A stretch of DNA of 64,000 nucleotides from Domibacillus iocasae (GCF_001750285.1 NZ_MAMP01000012.1:124001-188000); one strand, 5' to 3'; shown: positions 44,683-54,219, numbered from the stretch's first letter. Numbers and translations are program-made. The notes: generated by a model not told the origin, from the sequence alone.

Positions 44683-45851
44683 TTTGTCTCCTTTTGAAAC
44701 GCGATCATGCCGCGGCAAATCGTTTTTTGAACACGGAGCTCCTTGTCGTAAATGACAATGTCTGCATCTTTTCCGACTGTGATGCTGCCTTTCCGGTCAT
44801 ATAAATGGGCTTGCTTTGCAGGATTTTCTGCGGTCATTTTTATAATGTCCTGCACGGTGCAGCCTGTGAATTCTCTCATGTTTTGAATCGCTTTTTGCAT
44901 CGATAGTGTACTGCCGGCAAGTGTTCCATCACGAAGAATGGCTTTTCCATTTGTGACGCTCACAGCTTGGCCGCCTAATTCGTATTCCCCGTCCGGCAGC
45001 CCTTTTGCGCGCATGGAATCCGTAATAAGAACGGTACGCTCAGCTGTTTTTTGGTTAAATGCAAGCAGGACCATACGCGGGTGAATATGAATGCCATCTA
45101 CAATCATTTCTGTATACAGCTGATCATGAAGTAAAGCGCCGCCGACCGTTCCTGGTTCGCGGTGGTGCATACTACGCATGCCGTTATATAAATGAGTGAT
45201 ATGTGTTAAGCCGGATTTTGCTGCTTCATCAAGCTGTTCAAATGTTGAGTCCGTATGACCGGCCGAAGCGGTTATATGTAAATCGGCTAAAAACGATACA
45301 AGTTCTAAGCCATTTTGTTCCTCCGGTGCCAAAGTGACCAGCCTGATTTTTTCTCCGGAGAGTGTGTGCCAGCTTTTAAAGAGGGACACATCTGGTTTTA
45401 ATATAGCGTCGCGCGGCTGTGCGCCAGGGTGTTTTTTTGAAATGAACGGACCCTCTAAATGAATACCGGCAATCTCTGCTGTTCCCGGTGTCTGCTCATA
45501 AGAAGCAATGCAGCTAAGTGCTTTTTCAATAACTTCTCTTTGCTGTGTCATGGTCGTCGCTAAAAAAGTGGTTGTTCCTTCTGAAGGGAGATAAGCCGCC
45601 ATTTTATGAAGAGAATCAAGAGACGCATCCATTACATCCGCGCCCGCTGCACCGTGAATATGAATATCAATGGCCCCTGGTAAAATGAGCAATTCATCCG
45701 AAACGGTTATGACTTCGACCGATTCGTACTGTGGACGTTGTGACATGGGTCCTGCTTCAGCAATTTTGCCATTCGTTATACGGATAAAACCGGGTGTGAA
45801 CACCTCGTTTTCTGCATAAACCGAGCCGCCTTCCATAATATAGTCGTTCAT
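44679..45851 (-). CDS. nagA: N-acetylglucosamine-6-phosphate deacetylase
   Basis: A 390-residue amidohydrolase, the first step in the use of GlcNAc-6-phosphate. The metal motif is 'GAIDIHIHGAAGADVMDA' near residue 58, with 'GIHLEGPFISKKHPGA' and 'TASAGHTDSTFEQ' contributing further ligands, and 'LITDSMRAKGLPDG'. ATG at 45851 follows GAGGTG; an earlier ATG is out of place. It is first in the nagABR operon and divergent from nagP. Confidence 0.96.
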   Translation of the reverse strand: MNDYIMEGGSVYAENEVFTPGFIRITNGKIAEAGPMSQRPQYESVEVITVSDELLILPGAIDIHIHGAAGADVMDASLDSLHKMAAYLPSEGTTTFLATTMTQQREVIEKALSCIASYEQTPGTAEIAGIHLEGPFISKKHPGAQPRDAILKPDVSLFKSWHTLSGEKIRLVTLAPEEQNGLELVSFLADLHITASAGHTDSTFEQLDEAAKSGLTHITHLYNGMRSMHHREPGTVGGALLHDQLYTEMIVDGIHIHPRMVLLAFNQKTAERTVLITDSMRAKGLPDGEYELGGQAVSVTNGKAILRDGTLAGSTLSMQKAIQNMREFTGCTVQDIIKMTAENPAKQAHLYDRKGSITVGKDADIVIYDKELRVQKTICRGMIAFQKETK

Positions 45852-45906
45852 TGTAAAACACCTCATTTTTTCTTTGTGTTGTGACCAGTTTAACGAAAAA
45901 AAATCT

Positions 45907-45989
45907 AGTTGTCTATACCAATTTTAAGTGATTGTTAAAAATTTATCGGGTTTTTAAACTTGAATATTTTTTAATCGGTATAGACAACT
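45907..45989. promoter_or_regulatory. two NagR (dre) operators between nagA and nagP
   Basis: AGTTGTCTATACCAAT (45907-45922), whose complement is ATTGGTATAGACAACT, and ATCGGTATAGACAACT (45974-45989) agree in 15 of 16 bases and lie in opposite orientation, one near each divergent promoter. They match the TGGTATAGACCAC-like sites of NagR/YvoA. One repressor can thus control both transport and catabolism. Confidence 0.78.
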
Positions 45990-46017
45990 ATACTTAATAT
46001 TGATAAGGTACTTTTAA

Positions 46018-46031
46018 CGAAAACGTTTTAT
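46018..46031 (+). promoter_or_regulatory. possible catabolite-response (cre) site before nagP
   Basis: CGAAAACGTTTTAT matches the CcpA cre pattern TGWAANCGNTNWCA at about 11 of 14 positions, with the core AAAACGTTTT intact. Location 40 bases before the start is suitable for catabolite repression. Weak by itself. Confidence 0.35.
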
Positions 46032-46070
46032 GATTGTTTTTTATATTATTTTTTAGGAGGAATGGTGAGT

Positions 46071-47513
46071 ATGATGAAATATTTGCAAAGTATTGGCCGT
46101 TCGTTAATGCTGCCTGTAGCCGTTTTGCCAGCTGCCGCAATATTAATGGGAATTGGCTACTGGATTGATCCGACTGGCTGGGGGGCGGACAATGCAGCGG
46201 CGGCATTTTTAATTAAAGCGGGTTCTTCGATTATTGATAACATGGCCATTCTTTTTGCAGTGGGAGTCGCCCTGGGCATGTCGAAGGATAAAGATGGATC
46301 GGCAGCATTAAGCGGGCTCGTTGCTTATCTTGTTGTGACCACGCTTTTGTCAACCGATTCGGTCGCGATGCTTCAAGGGACGGATCCTGAAAATGTTAAT
46401 GCAGCATTTGAAAAAATCGGCAATCAGTTTGTTGGTATTTTATCCGGAATTGTTGCTTCTATTATGTACAACCGGTTCAGCCACGTACAGCTGCATGACG
46501 CGCTAGCTTTTTTCAGTGGAAAGCGGCTCGTGCCGATTATGACCGCGGTTTCCATGCTCGTTATTTCTGGCATTTTATTTTTCGTTTGGCCGGTTATTTT
46601 TACAGGGCTTGTTTCATTCGGTACAGCGATCAGTAAGCTCGATTTTGTCGGTGCAGGCCTGTACGGATTTTTCAACCGGCTGCTCATTCCAACGGGTTTG
46701 CACCATGCACTCAACTCCGTTTTCTGGTTTGATGTCGCCGGCATTAATGATATCGGCAACTTTTGGGCTGGAACAGGGGAAAAAGGAGTAACTGGGATGT
46801 ATCAGGCAGGCTTTTTCCCTGTGATGATGTTCGGTCTGCCGGCTGCGGCGCTCGCCATGTACCATACAGCCAAAACAAAACGGAAAAAACAAGCCGCATC
46901 ACTGCTGCTTGCAGCGGGATTTGCTTCCTTTTTCACGGGTGTAACAGAGCCTTTGGAATTCTCTTTTATGTTTTTAGCACCCGCACTTTACGTTGTACAC
47001 GCGGCACTAACCGGTCTTTCGCTCGCTGTAGCGTCATTCTTTCATTGGACAGCCGGATTCGGGTTTAGTGCGGGAATGGTGGATTTCGTGTTAAGTTCAA
47101 GGCTGCCGCTTGCGAATATGCCGTATATGCTGCTTATCCAAGGACTTGTCGTTGGACTCATTTATTATGTATTGTTCCGATTTTTGATCCGAAAATTTAA
47201 TTTAAAAACACCGGGAAGAGAAGATGAACCAATCGATGCGGTCGTGGCTGACACGGAGTCAGCCAGTGAGTTTGAACACATGGCCAAGGTTATTTATGAC
47301 GGACTTGGCGGCGATGCCAATGTTACATCCGTTGATAACTGTGTAACAAGGCTGCGTGTGGAAGTAAAAGAAATGGACATGGTTGATCAATCAAAAATAA
47401 AATCAACGGGTGTGCCGGGCATTCATATTGTCGGTCCACAGAGCATTCAAGTGATCGTCGGAACAAAGGTCCAATTTGTCGCGGATGAAATTGCCCGTAT
47501 CCGTAAAAAATAA
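46071..47513 (+). CDS. nagP: PTS N-acetylglucosamine transporter EIIBC
   Basis: A 480-residue permease that imports and phosphorylates N-acetylglucosamine. The EIIC domain (1-380, about ten helices) starts 'LQSIGRSLMLPVAVLPAAAI' and contains 'GVTEPLEFSFMFLAPALY', with the EIIC signature 'TEPLEF'. The EIIB domain (400-480) has the phosphorylated cysteine in 'VTSVDNCVTRLRVEVKE'. No EIIA is fused, so a glucose-type EIIA elsewhere is needed. ATG at 46071 is ten bases after AGGAGG; 46062 is too close. Confidence 0.94.
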   Translation: MMKYLQSIGRSLMLPVAVLPAAAILMGIGYWIDPTGWGADNAAAAFLIKAGSSIIDNMAILFAVGVALGMSKDKDGSAALSGLVAYLVVTTLLSTDSVAMLQGTDPENVNAAFEKIGNQFVGILSGIVASIMYNRFSHVQLHDALAFFSGKRLVPIMTAVSMLVISGILFFVWPVIFTGLVSFGTAISKLDFVGAGLYGFFNRLLIPTGLHHALNSVFWFDVAGINDIGNFWAGTGEKGVTGMYQAGFFPVMMFGLPAAALAMYHTAKTKRKKQAASLLLAAGFASFFTGVTEPLEFSFMFLAPALYVVHAALTGLSLAVASFFHWTAGFGFSAGMVDFVLSSRLPLANMPYMLLIQGLVVGLIYYVLFRFLIRKFNLKTPGREDEPIDAVVADTESASEFEHMAKVIYDGLGGDANVTSVDNCVTRLRVEVKEMDMVDQSKIKSTGVPGIHIVGPQSIQVIVGTKVQFVADEIARIRKK

Positions 47514-47536
47514 AGGGCCTTGTCTTGGCCTTTATT
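47512..47536 (+). terminator. terminator after nagP
   Basis: AAAGGGCC / GGCCTTTATTT hairpin directly after the stop codon. Confidence 0.65.
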
Positions 47537-47544
47537 TCCTGAAA

Positions 47545-47794
47545 AAATGTCGAGTTCCTCAAAATACAAGACACCGTTCGAATGAATGAACGGTGTCTTC
47601 TTTTCATTTTCCCAAATCCGTGTCCGGGGAAAATGTTTATGGAATTGATGTCTTGCTTCTTTCATGATGATTTTATAGTAAGAGCCATTTGGGTAGCGAT
47701 AATGATTAACTGGCTGAGCAACGGGCGGTTTTCTAAGTTCATCCACAAACTTTGGAATGGTATTTGGATCTGATGGGTTCACGCTATTACTCAA
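47545..47794 (-). pseudogene. N-terminal fragment of a CotA-like spore coat laccase
   Basis: Minus-strand reading gives 'IPKFVDELRKPPVAQPVNHY' and 'YYKIIMKEARHQFHKHFPRT', ending in RIW, which matches the first 60-odd residues of CotA/bilirubin-oxidase-type multicopper oxidases of Bacillus coats. Homology then stops; none of the four copper-binding His motifs is present. The remaining 440 or so residues have been lost, presumably by deletion next to the nagP terminator. Confidence 0.6.
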
Positions 47795-47818
47795 GAGATC
47801 TAATGGTGTAGAAGAAGG

Positions 47819-49009
47819 TTATAAAAGATATAGATAATCCCTTGTGGTCGGTAATTCATTATTCACTCCTTTGCTGATAAGGAATTGATACAAATCTGAG
47901 TTTCCGATATGAAAATTGGCTGCGCAGGCATTTAAATAAAGACGCCACATGCGGATAAAACGATCATCGAATTTTTTTTCGACTTTATCGATATTCTTTT
48001 CAAAATTCATAATCCAGTGTTGAAGTGTCCGATAATAATGCAAACGGAGGCTTTCAATGTCGATGATTCGAAAATTATGAAGTGACATGTGATTGATCAG
48101 TTCTCTTACGGAAGGGATATATCCGCCGGGAAAAATGTATTTACCCAAAAATGTATTTACCTCTGTCTCAAATAGGCCCGTAATACAGTGAATCAGCGCG
48201 ACGCCTTTTTCTTTTAAAAGCTTATCAACTTCATCCATAAAAATGGGGATATTTGCTTGTCCAACATGTTCAAGCATGCCAACACTGACGATCCTGTCAA
48301 ACATCATTTTTTCTTTACTTAATTCACGATAATCGACTAAACGCACTTCTACTTGGCCGACAAGTCCATTTTCCTCAATACGCTTTTTTGTTTCCAGGTA
48401 TTGCTCCTCGCTCAATGTAATCCCCACGGCCTTCACCTGATAGAATTTAGCCGCTTCGATAATCAAATATCCCCATCCGCATCCAATATCGAGTAATGTC
48501 TGGCTGGGTTTTAGATTTAATTTCTTTAATGTATGGTGAATTTTGTTCATTTGAGCTTCATATAAGGTGTCTTCTTTTGTTTTAAAATAAGCGCATGAGT
48601 AACTCATCGTCTCATCAAGCCATAAACGATAAAAATCATTACCTAAATCATAATGATAAGAAATGTCTTCTTTTGACTTCTTCACCGTGTTTGATTTGAT
48701 TTTGGATATCTTTCCAAGGACTTTATGCTGGTGTAAGAAACTATCTTTATTACTGAAAATAGATTCAATAATTTTCTCTATGTTCCCCTCTATGACCAAT
48801 TCACCGGACATGTAAGCTTCAGCAAGTGTCAACGTCGTGTCGCTTACTAATTTTTTTGTATTCAGCGGTTTTTTAAAAATCAGTCGAAAGGCAGGCTCCC
48901 CTTTATTGAAAGCTTTTTCTTCTCCGTCCCAGAAAGTAACAAGAAACGAGTCGTTAGAGGCTTTTTCTAAAATTTTTTTGTAAATGGGCTTTTCTAGGAT
49001 TGCAGCCAT
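47819..49009 (-). CDS. cfa: cyclopropane-fatty-acyl-phospholipid synthase
   Basis: A 396-residue SAM-dependent methyltransferase that adds a methylene bridge to unsaturated membrane lipids. The SAM site is 'LLDIGCGWGYLIIEAAK' near residue 173, with 'SYSCAYFKTKEDTLYEAQ' before it and 'IVSVGMLEHVG' after; 'YIFPGGYIPSV' is also typical. N-terminal lipid-binding domain covers residues 1-120. ATG is preceded by GGGAGATGAAAT. It is monocistronic, near the CotA fragment. Confidence 0.95.
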   Translation of the reverse strand: MAAILEKPIYKKILEKASNDSFLVTFWDGEEKAFNKGEPAFRLIFKKPLNTKKLVSDTTLTLAEAYMSGELVIEGNIEKIIESIFSNKDSFLHQHKVLGKISKIKSNTVKKSKEDISYHYDLGNDFYRLWLDETMSYSCAYFKTKEDTLYEAQMNKIHHTLKKLNLKPSQTLLDIGCGWGYLIIEAAKFYQVKAVGITLSEEQYLETKKRIEENGLVGQVEVRLVDYRELSKEKMMFDRIVSVGMLEHVGQANIPIFMDEVDKLLKEKGVALIHCITGLFETEVNTFLGKYIFPGGYIPSVRELINHMSLHNFRIIDIESLRLHYYRTLQHWIMNFEKNIDKVEKKFDDRFIRMWRLYLNACAANFHIGNSDLYQFLISKGVNNELPTTRDYLYLL

Positions 49010-49380
49010 ATTTCATCTCCCTATTTTTTTGGAATTTTCAAAATTAAAACTCCGCATTAGGTTAAGTTAATTTTTCCCTTCAATAATAAGCTGATCGATC
49101 AAATAACTGGAGATTAATGTATTTTGGTTTAGTATGGGCTGTTATAAGTAAAATCATACATATTGGAAAGGTGTTTTAAAGTAATAGATAGTTATATGCA
49201 ATCGATGTTTTAAAAAGAACACACTGTTAAGATACTATTCGCGCTTTCATTATTTTTTAGCGCCCAACATTTGGTTTATGCCGGATTTCATGCTTCATCA
49301 TTCCCTGATTTCCTTTCTTATGATTGCCTCTTTTTTAGAAGGGACATAATGAGTATGAAATTTATAAATGAGGTGATGGG
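49010..49380. other. 370-base intergenic region
   Basis: AT-rich with no coding signal on either strand and no clear structure. It must hold the divergent promoters of cfa and the membrane protein pair, which I could not place confidently. Confidence 0.4.
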
Positions 49381-49947
49381 TTGAAACGTAAATTAATCAT
49401 AATTCTAGGCGCGATATTTGTTCTGCTAATGACTGTTGCGTTGATCATTCATATCATGCATGATAATGAATCCGGCCGACGTGTAGCAATTGGGGGAATT
49501 ACTGTCAGTGCTTTGCCCATGCTACTGTTATTTTTGAAAAATAATCCGTTTAATATTCCTATCATCATTGGTTATTATGTTTTCCTTTTTTGTGCCACTT
49601 TTTTGGGCGCCACTTTGCATTTTTACGTCACGTTCAAATGGTGGGATATGGCCCTTCATTTTTATGCGGGACTCTTCGCAGGGTTTATTGGGATTGCGCT
49701 TTATAAGCTTTTCATCCCGCCAGAGGTACGAAAAGTTGTGTCACGCTGGATTCTTTTTCTTTTTGTCCTTTCGCTCGGAACATTTGCGAATGCCCTTTGG
49801 GAGATCTATGAATTTGCAGGAGACCAGACGGTTACCCGCACTATGCAAAAAGGCGGAAATACAGATACTATGGGTGACCTGCTTTTTGGAATAGCAGGGG
49901 GTCTTCTGGCAGCAATTTATGCAAGCAGTCAAAAACAAAAGGTATGA
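49381..49947 (+). CDS. membrane protein, YjdF/DUF2238-like (first of tandem pair)
   Basis: A 188-residue protein with about five transmembrane helices. Recognisable blocks are 'WWDMALHFYAGLFAGFIGIA' and 'FANALWEIYEFAGDQ' followed by 'GGNTDTMGDLLFGIAGGLLA', a pattern seen in the DUF2238/YjdF-type membrane proteins. It starts with TTG after GAGGTGATGGG. The next gene is a paralogue 24 bases downstream. Function is unknown. Confidence 0.75.
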   Translation: MKRKLIIILGAIFVLLMTVALIIHIMHDNESGRRVAIGGITVSALPMLLLFLKNNPFNIPIIIGYYVFLFCATFLGATLHFYVTFKWWDMALHFYAGLFAGFIGIALYKLFIPPEVRKVVSRWILFLFVLSLGTFANALWEIYEFAGDQTVTRTMQKGGNTDTMGDLLFGIAGGLLAAIYASSQKQKV

Positions 49948-49971
49948 GAAATAAGAGGGGAAGGCGAACAG

Positions 49972-50556
49972 ATGAAAAGTAAAATAGTTATTTTCCTTAG
50001 TGTTGCATACGTTCTTTTCATGGCTGTATTAGCTTTTTTTTACTACACGGATGGTGATCATAAAAAGGCGCTTGTTGCAGCAAGCGGCGTTGTATGTGGA
50101 GCAATTCCTCTCATTTTGGCCCTTTTTATCAGGCTTCAATTTAATTTGCCCCTTATCATTTTTTATTTTATATTTCTCATGAGTTCACAATATTTCGGAT
50201 CGATTTTAGGGTGGTATGGGCTTGGCTGGTGGGATTTCTTTTTGCACGTCATGAGCGGAGTCCTTCTTGCATTTGCAGGCATTGCCTTGTGTGAGCGCTT
50301 CGTTCATAGAAGAGCGGGCAAGGAGATCTCATCTTGGTTTGTCTTTCTATTTACTCTTTCTTTTGCTGTATTAGGCGGCGTTGTGTGGGAGATTTATGAA
50401 TTTAGCATGGATCAATTTTTCGGAATGACTTTGCAAGGCGGCGGGAATAAAGATACCATGCTGGATTTAATAGCAGATACGCTTGGAGGAATCATTATTG
50501 CGTTACAGGCTGGTCGTTTGAATACGTCTAAAGACGAGGAAATGCAGGGGGGATAA
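49972..50556 (+). CDS. membrane protein, YjdF/DUF2238-like (second of tandem pair)
   Basis: A 194-residue paralogue of the preceding gene: the same helix plan with 'WWDFFLHVMSGVLLAFAGIA', 'VWEIYEFSMDQ' and 'GGGNKDTMLDLIADTLGGII'. AAGAGGGGAAGG lies upstream. The two likely arose by duplication and are co-transcribed; they may form a heteromeric membrane complex, which is inference. A strong terminator follows. Confidence 0.75.
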   Translation: MKSKIVIFLSVAYVLFMAVLAFFYYTDGDHKKALVAASGVVCGAIPLILALFIRLQFNLPLIIFYFIFLMSSQYFGSILGWYGLGWWDFFLHVMSGVLLAFAGIALCERFVHRRAGKEISSWFVFLFTLSFAVLGGVVWEIYEFSMDQFFGMTLQGGGNKDTMLDLIADTLGGIIIALQAGRLNTSKDEEMQGG

Positions 50557-50617
50557 GGGCATAACAGCGGCATATTTACTCCGTTTATTAGAGACAGGTA
50601 ATGGTAAATTAATAAAG

Positions 50618-50663
50618 AAAAAACCCGAAATTTTGGCTCAAAAGGCCAAAATTTCGGGTTTTT
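50618..50663. terminator. strong bidirectional terminator
   Basis: AAAACCCGAAATTTTGGC / GGCCAAAATTTCGGGTTTTT stem between convergent genes. Confidence 0.9.
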
Positions 50664-50666
50664 CAA

Positions 50667-51788
50667 TTACACGACCGGAATCCAGCCCGGGATACTTTGA
50701 TAGTACTCCATCATTTCATCCGAAAGGACCAATTCTTTTTGATCTTTTTTCGGTAAAGTGGTACGAATTGTTTCTTCCTGACCTTTCTCTACCTTTTGTA
50801 CCCACTGAGGTTCCATAATTAAGGCGCGGCCTAACGCAATTAATGGTACGCCCGTATCCATTGCTGCAATTACATCCTTTGGTGTGTGCAGCATGCCGAC
50901 ACCGATTACTGGAACACGGTCTCCTACACGTTCTTGAATCATTACGACACGAGATGTTTTGTCATTTGTATCACGGATGGATCCATTCCAAAACGCGCCA
51001 ACGGAAATGTGGAGGTAATCCAATTGTTGATCAGCTAACTTATCCACTAATACCAATGTATCTTCCATGGTGATACCGGGATTTTCTCTTTCTTCAGGGG
51101 ACAAACGGTAACCAACAATAAAAGGTTGTTCAGCGTGGTCAGCAACGGCTTTTTTCACTGCCTCTACAACTGCCAGCGGGAAAGCCAAACGCTTTTCAAG
51201 TGTGCCTCCCCATTTATCTGTTCTTCGGTTTGAATGCGGGGAAAAGAACTGCTGAAGCAAGTAAGTATTCGCTCCGTGAATTTCAACTCCATCAAATCCC
51301 GCTTCAATGGCTCTGCGAGTCGTTTCTCCAAAGGCTTGCACCATTTCCGTAATTTCTTCAGCTGTCATTTCACGAGGGACCATAGCGTCATCACGTTCTG
51401 CTGCTACTGCACTCGGGCTAATGGGCTGGCCATCCGGTAAAAGTTCAGGCGGACACATTCTCCCGCCATGAAAAATTTGCAAAATGGCTTTAGCGCCTTC
51501 TTCTTGAATGGTTGTTGCTAATCGTTTTAGACTCGGGATCAATTCGTCGGAATCGGCTCCAAATTCACCCGGGAATCCTTGGCCGTTTCTTTTTACATAC
51601 GTGCAGGCAGTGATAACAGTACCAACGCCCCCAGAACGCGCGCGATAATAAGCGAGCTCTTCATCTGACACTTCTCCGTTATCGCAGGCAGCAGTATTCG
51701 TCATCGGTGCCATCACTATACGATTTTTAATTTCGACTCCAGAAGGGAAGGTAAAGGGTTTAAAAGCTGGTTCATATTTAGAATTCAT
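50667..51788 (-). CDS. NADH-dependent flavin oxidoreductase (Old Yellow Enzyme family)
   Basis: A 373-residue TIM-barrel FMN enzyme. Typical features are 'GVEIKNRIVMAPMTNTAA' binding FMN, 'LQIFHGGRMCPPEL', the substrate pair His/Asn in 'VEIHGANTYLLQQFFSPHSN' and 'VPVIGVGMLHTPKDV' near the phosphate site. It resembles Bacillus YqiG more than YqjM. Such enzymes reduce activated C=C bonds of enones. ATG 51788 follows AAAGGAGG. A palindromic element lies just upstream, and three other flavin enzymes follow in the same direction. Confidence 0.92.
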   Translation of the reverse strand: MNSKYEPAFKPFTFPSGVEIKNRIVMAPMTNTAACDNGEVSDEELAYYRARSGGVGTVITACTYVKRNGQGFPGEFGADSDELIPSLKRLATTIQEEGAKAILQIFHGGRMCPPELLPDGQPISPSAVAAERDDAMVPREMTAEEITEMVQAFGETTRRAIEAGFDGVEIHGANTYLLQQFFSPHSNRRTDKWGGTLEKRLAFPLAVVEAVKKAVADHAEQPFIVGYRLSPEERENPGITMEDTLVLVDKLADQQLDYLHISVGAFWNGSIRDTNDKTSRVVMIQERVGDRVPVIGVGMLHTPKDVIAAMDTGVPLIALGRALIMEPQWVQKVEKGQEETIRTTLPKKDQKELVLSDEMMEYYQSIPGWIPVV

Positions 51789-51810
51789 TGTTAAACCTCC
51801 TTTTGGTATA

Positions 51811-51856
51811 GTGTGCTGCACACGTTTTCCACATATAAACAACGTGTGCAGCGTAC
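51811..51856. promoter_or_regulatory. two copies of a GTGTGCTGCACAC palindrome
   Basis: GTGTGCTGCACAC (51811-51823) is a perfect palindrome around one base; GTGTGCAGCGTAC (51844-51856) agrees with its complement in 11 of 13 bases. Both lie within 70 bases upstream of the Old Yellow Enzyme start, where a repressor would act. The likely regulator is not known. Confidence 0.55.
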
Positions 51857-51896
51857 TTAATTAATGAATAATCCAGTTGTTGCAAGTTGGTGTTTT

Positions 51897-52919
51897 TTAT
51901 TTTGTAATATCGGCCACAATTTCATAAGAACGAAGACGTGCCTGATGATCAAAAATTTGACCGATGACCATCATTTCGTCCGCTTGGGTATCATCTAAAA
52001 ACGCCTGCATTTTTTCTTTCACGGTTTCGGGGCTGCCAACGATGGAAGAGCCCAATTGATGCTGCAAAGCGTCGATTTGATATTTGCTCCAATGATCTTC
52101 CAAATTTTCTACAGGCGGCTGCAACGGCACTTCATTCCCTTGGCTTAAGTTAAGAAATTGCTGCTGCAGTGTAGTAGCCAAAAGCTGCGCTTCCGCGTCC
52201 GTGTCTGCGGCAATAACGTTAACTCCAACCATTGCATGCGGTTTGTCGAGCACATTCGAAGGCTGGAAGGAACGGCGGTATAAATCCAGAGCCCCCAGTG
52301 TGTTGTTTGGAGAGAAGTGGCTGGCAAAGGCAAATGGCAGACCGAGCTGACCGGCCAGCTGTGCGCTGAATCCGCTTGAACCGAGCAGCCAGACTGGAAT
52401 ATTCAGGCCTTCTCCAGGAATAGCTCGTACATGCATTTTCCCTGCCGCCAGAGACGGGTCAAAATAGGCGAGAAGTTCCATCAATTGTTCCGGAAAATCC
52501 TCACCATTACTTCCAAGGTTACGCCGTAAAGCCTGTGCGGTACGCTGGTCAGTGCCCGGTGCACGGCCAAGGCCGAGATCGATACGTCCTGGAAACAGTG
52601 ATTCGAGTGTCCCAAACTGCTCGGCGATGACGAGGGAAGCATGATTTGGCAGCATAATGCCGCCAGAACCCACCCTGATTTTTGATGTGCCGGCTGCCAC
52701 ATGACCGATTACGACAGAAGTGGCCGAACTGGCAATGAAGGGCATATTGTGATGCTCAGCGAGCCAGTACCGGTTAAAGCCCCATTTTTCAGCATGCTGG
52801 GCAAGATCCAGCGTGTTTTGAAACGAAATGGCGGGAGTACCACCGACTACAATCGGCGAAAGATCCAATACTGAATATTTAATATCGCGTAGTTGTTTTG
52901 TGTTTTTAGAGCCAGACAT
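51897..52919 (-). CDS. LLM-class flavin-dependent oxidoreductase (group 1), first copy
   Basis: A 340-residue luciferase-like monooxygenase of the 'group 1' type: '[16 protein letters not shown]' at the start, '[20 protein letters not shown]', '[20 protein letters not shown]' (phosphate site) and '[20 protein letters not shown]'. These enzymes use FMN or F420; Bacillus members presumably use FMNH2. The substrate is unknown. It is a paralogue of the next gene to the right and lies in a group of four flavin enzymes. Confidence 0.9.
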   Translation of the reverse strand: MSGSKNTKQLRDIKYSVLDLSPIVVGGTPAISFQNTLDLAQHAEKWGFNRYWLAEHHNMPFIASSATSVVIGHVAAGTSKIRVGSGGIMLPNHASLVIAEQFGTLESLFPGRIDLGLGRAPGTDQRTAQALRRNLGSNGEDFPEQLMELLAYFDPSLAAGKMHVRAIPGEGLNIPVWLLGSSGFSAQLAGQLGLPFAFASHFSPNNTLGALDLYRRSFQPSNVLDKPHAMVGVNVIAADTDAEAQLLATTLQQQFLNLSQGNEVPLQPPVENLEDHWSKYQIDALQHQLGSSIVGSPETVKEKMQAFLDDTQADEMMVIGQIFDHQARLRSYEIVADITK

Positions 52920-53142
52920 AGTTTCAACTTCTTTCTATTTATAATACAAGCTAAAGGAAATTTTTTTGTCTTTTTAATTATTGTCCTGTAGAATACGTTC
53001 TTTTATTTTTCTTAAACAGTTTCATGCAACAATCAAGTAGTGGCCTGTAAACAATTTTGAGAATAGATGCGGAGCATTCATGATACGCATCTTTTAAATC
53101 GAAAGAGAACTTTTTAACTTCTTTGCCGCTGCGTTCAACCTT

Positions 53143-54156
53143 TTAGTGGTTGGCAGCTTCAGCCAAAATTTCATAAGAGCGCAGCCGGGCCTGATGATCA
53201 AAAATTTCGGTGTGGGCCATTATTTCGTCTGGTTCCGTTTTTTCAATCAGCTCTGCTAGTTGTTGTTTAATGCCCGATGGATCCCCGATGAGGGACGTAA
53301 AAAGCTGTTCTTCTACTGCTATGCGCTCACGCTCACTCCAAATGGTCTCCATGTTGTCCACAGGAGGCTGCAATGGTGCCGGCTGTCCACGGGTTAATAA
53401 TAAAAATTTTTGATACATGGAGGTAGCAAGCCTCTGCGCTTCTTTCTCCTCATCTGCTGCAACTACTTGAACAGATAAAAGTACATATGGTTTATCAAGC
53501 ATTTCGGACGGGCGGAAATGCTCCCGGTAAACGGCCAGTGCTTCCATCATATTGCCTGGAGCAAAATGGCCGGCAAAAGAAAACGGCAGCCCAAGTTTCC
53601 CGGCCAATTGGGCGCTGTAAAGCCCTGAGCCCAGCAGCCAAATCGGCACTTCCGAATTTTCGCCAGGAATCGCATGGAATGTATGTGATCCATTAGTCAT
53701 TGCTGTTCCTGAACCGTATAAGTAAGCAGTAAGCTCTTGAAGCCGCTCTGCAAATTCTGGTTCTCCGGCAGCGCGGGGACGCAACACTTGGGCTGTGTAG
53801 GCATCGGTGCCTGGCGCGCGGCCTAAGCCAAGATCAATCCGGCCGGGAAAAAAGGCTTCCAGCGTCCCGAATTGTTCGGCCACCGATAATGGAGAGTAAT
53901 GAGAAAGCAGCATCGCACCGGAACCAATACGCATTTTTTCGGTTACAGATGCGACTCTTCCAATGACAACCGGTGAAGCAGAACTGGCCATTCCCACCCA
54001 ATTGTGATGCTCAGCCAGCCAAAACCGCTTGTATCCCCATTTTTCTGCTTTCTTAGCTAAATCAAGGGTGTTCTGAAGGGACAGCTCAGCAGAACCTCCT
54101 GCTATAATGGGAGAAGGATCAAGCACAGAAAGCGGTGTTTTTACTAAATCAGCCAT
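53143..54156 (-). CDS. LLM-class flavin-dependent oxidoreductase (group 1), second copy
   Basis: A 337-residue paralogue of the neighbouring gene with the same landmarks: 'LSVLDPSPIIAGGSAELS', 'FWLAEHHNWVGMASSASPVV', '[20 protein letters not shown]' and 'LLGSGLYSAQLAGKLGLPFS'. Similarity over the whole length points to duplication. It is separated from the first copy by 220 bases without an obvious terminator. Substrate unknown. Confidence 0.9.
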   Translation of the reverse strand: MADLVKTPLSVLDPSPIIAGGSAELSLQNTLDLAKKAEKWGYKRFWLAEHHNWVGMASSASPVVIGRVASVTEKMRIGSGAMLLSHYSPLSVAEQFGTLEAFFPGRIDLGLGRAPGTDAYTAQVLRPRAAGEPEFAERLQELTAYLYGSGTAMTNGSHTFHAIPGENSEVPIWLLGSGLYSAQLAGKLGLPFSFAGHFAPGNMMEALAVYREHFRPSEMLDKPYVLLSVQVVAADEEKEAQRLATSMYQKFLLLTRGQPAPLQPPVDNMETIWSERERIAVEEQLFTSLIGDPSGIKQQLAELIEKTEPDEIMAHTEIFDHQARLRSYEILAEAANH

Positions 54157-54219
54157 AATTAACGTTATCCTTTCCTAAAACATATATAAATTTCTACACG
54201 TCATCTTTTTTTCTTACTT

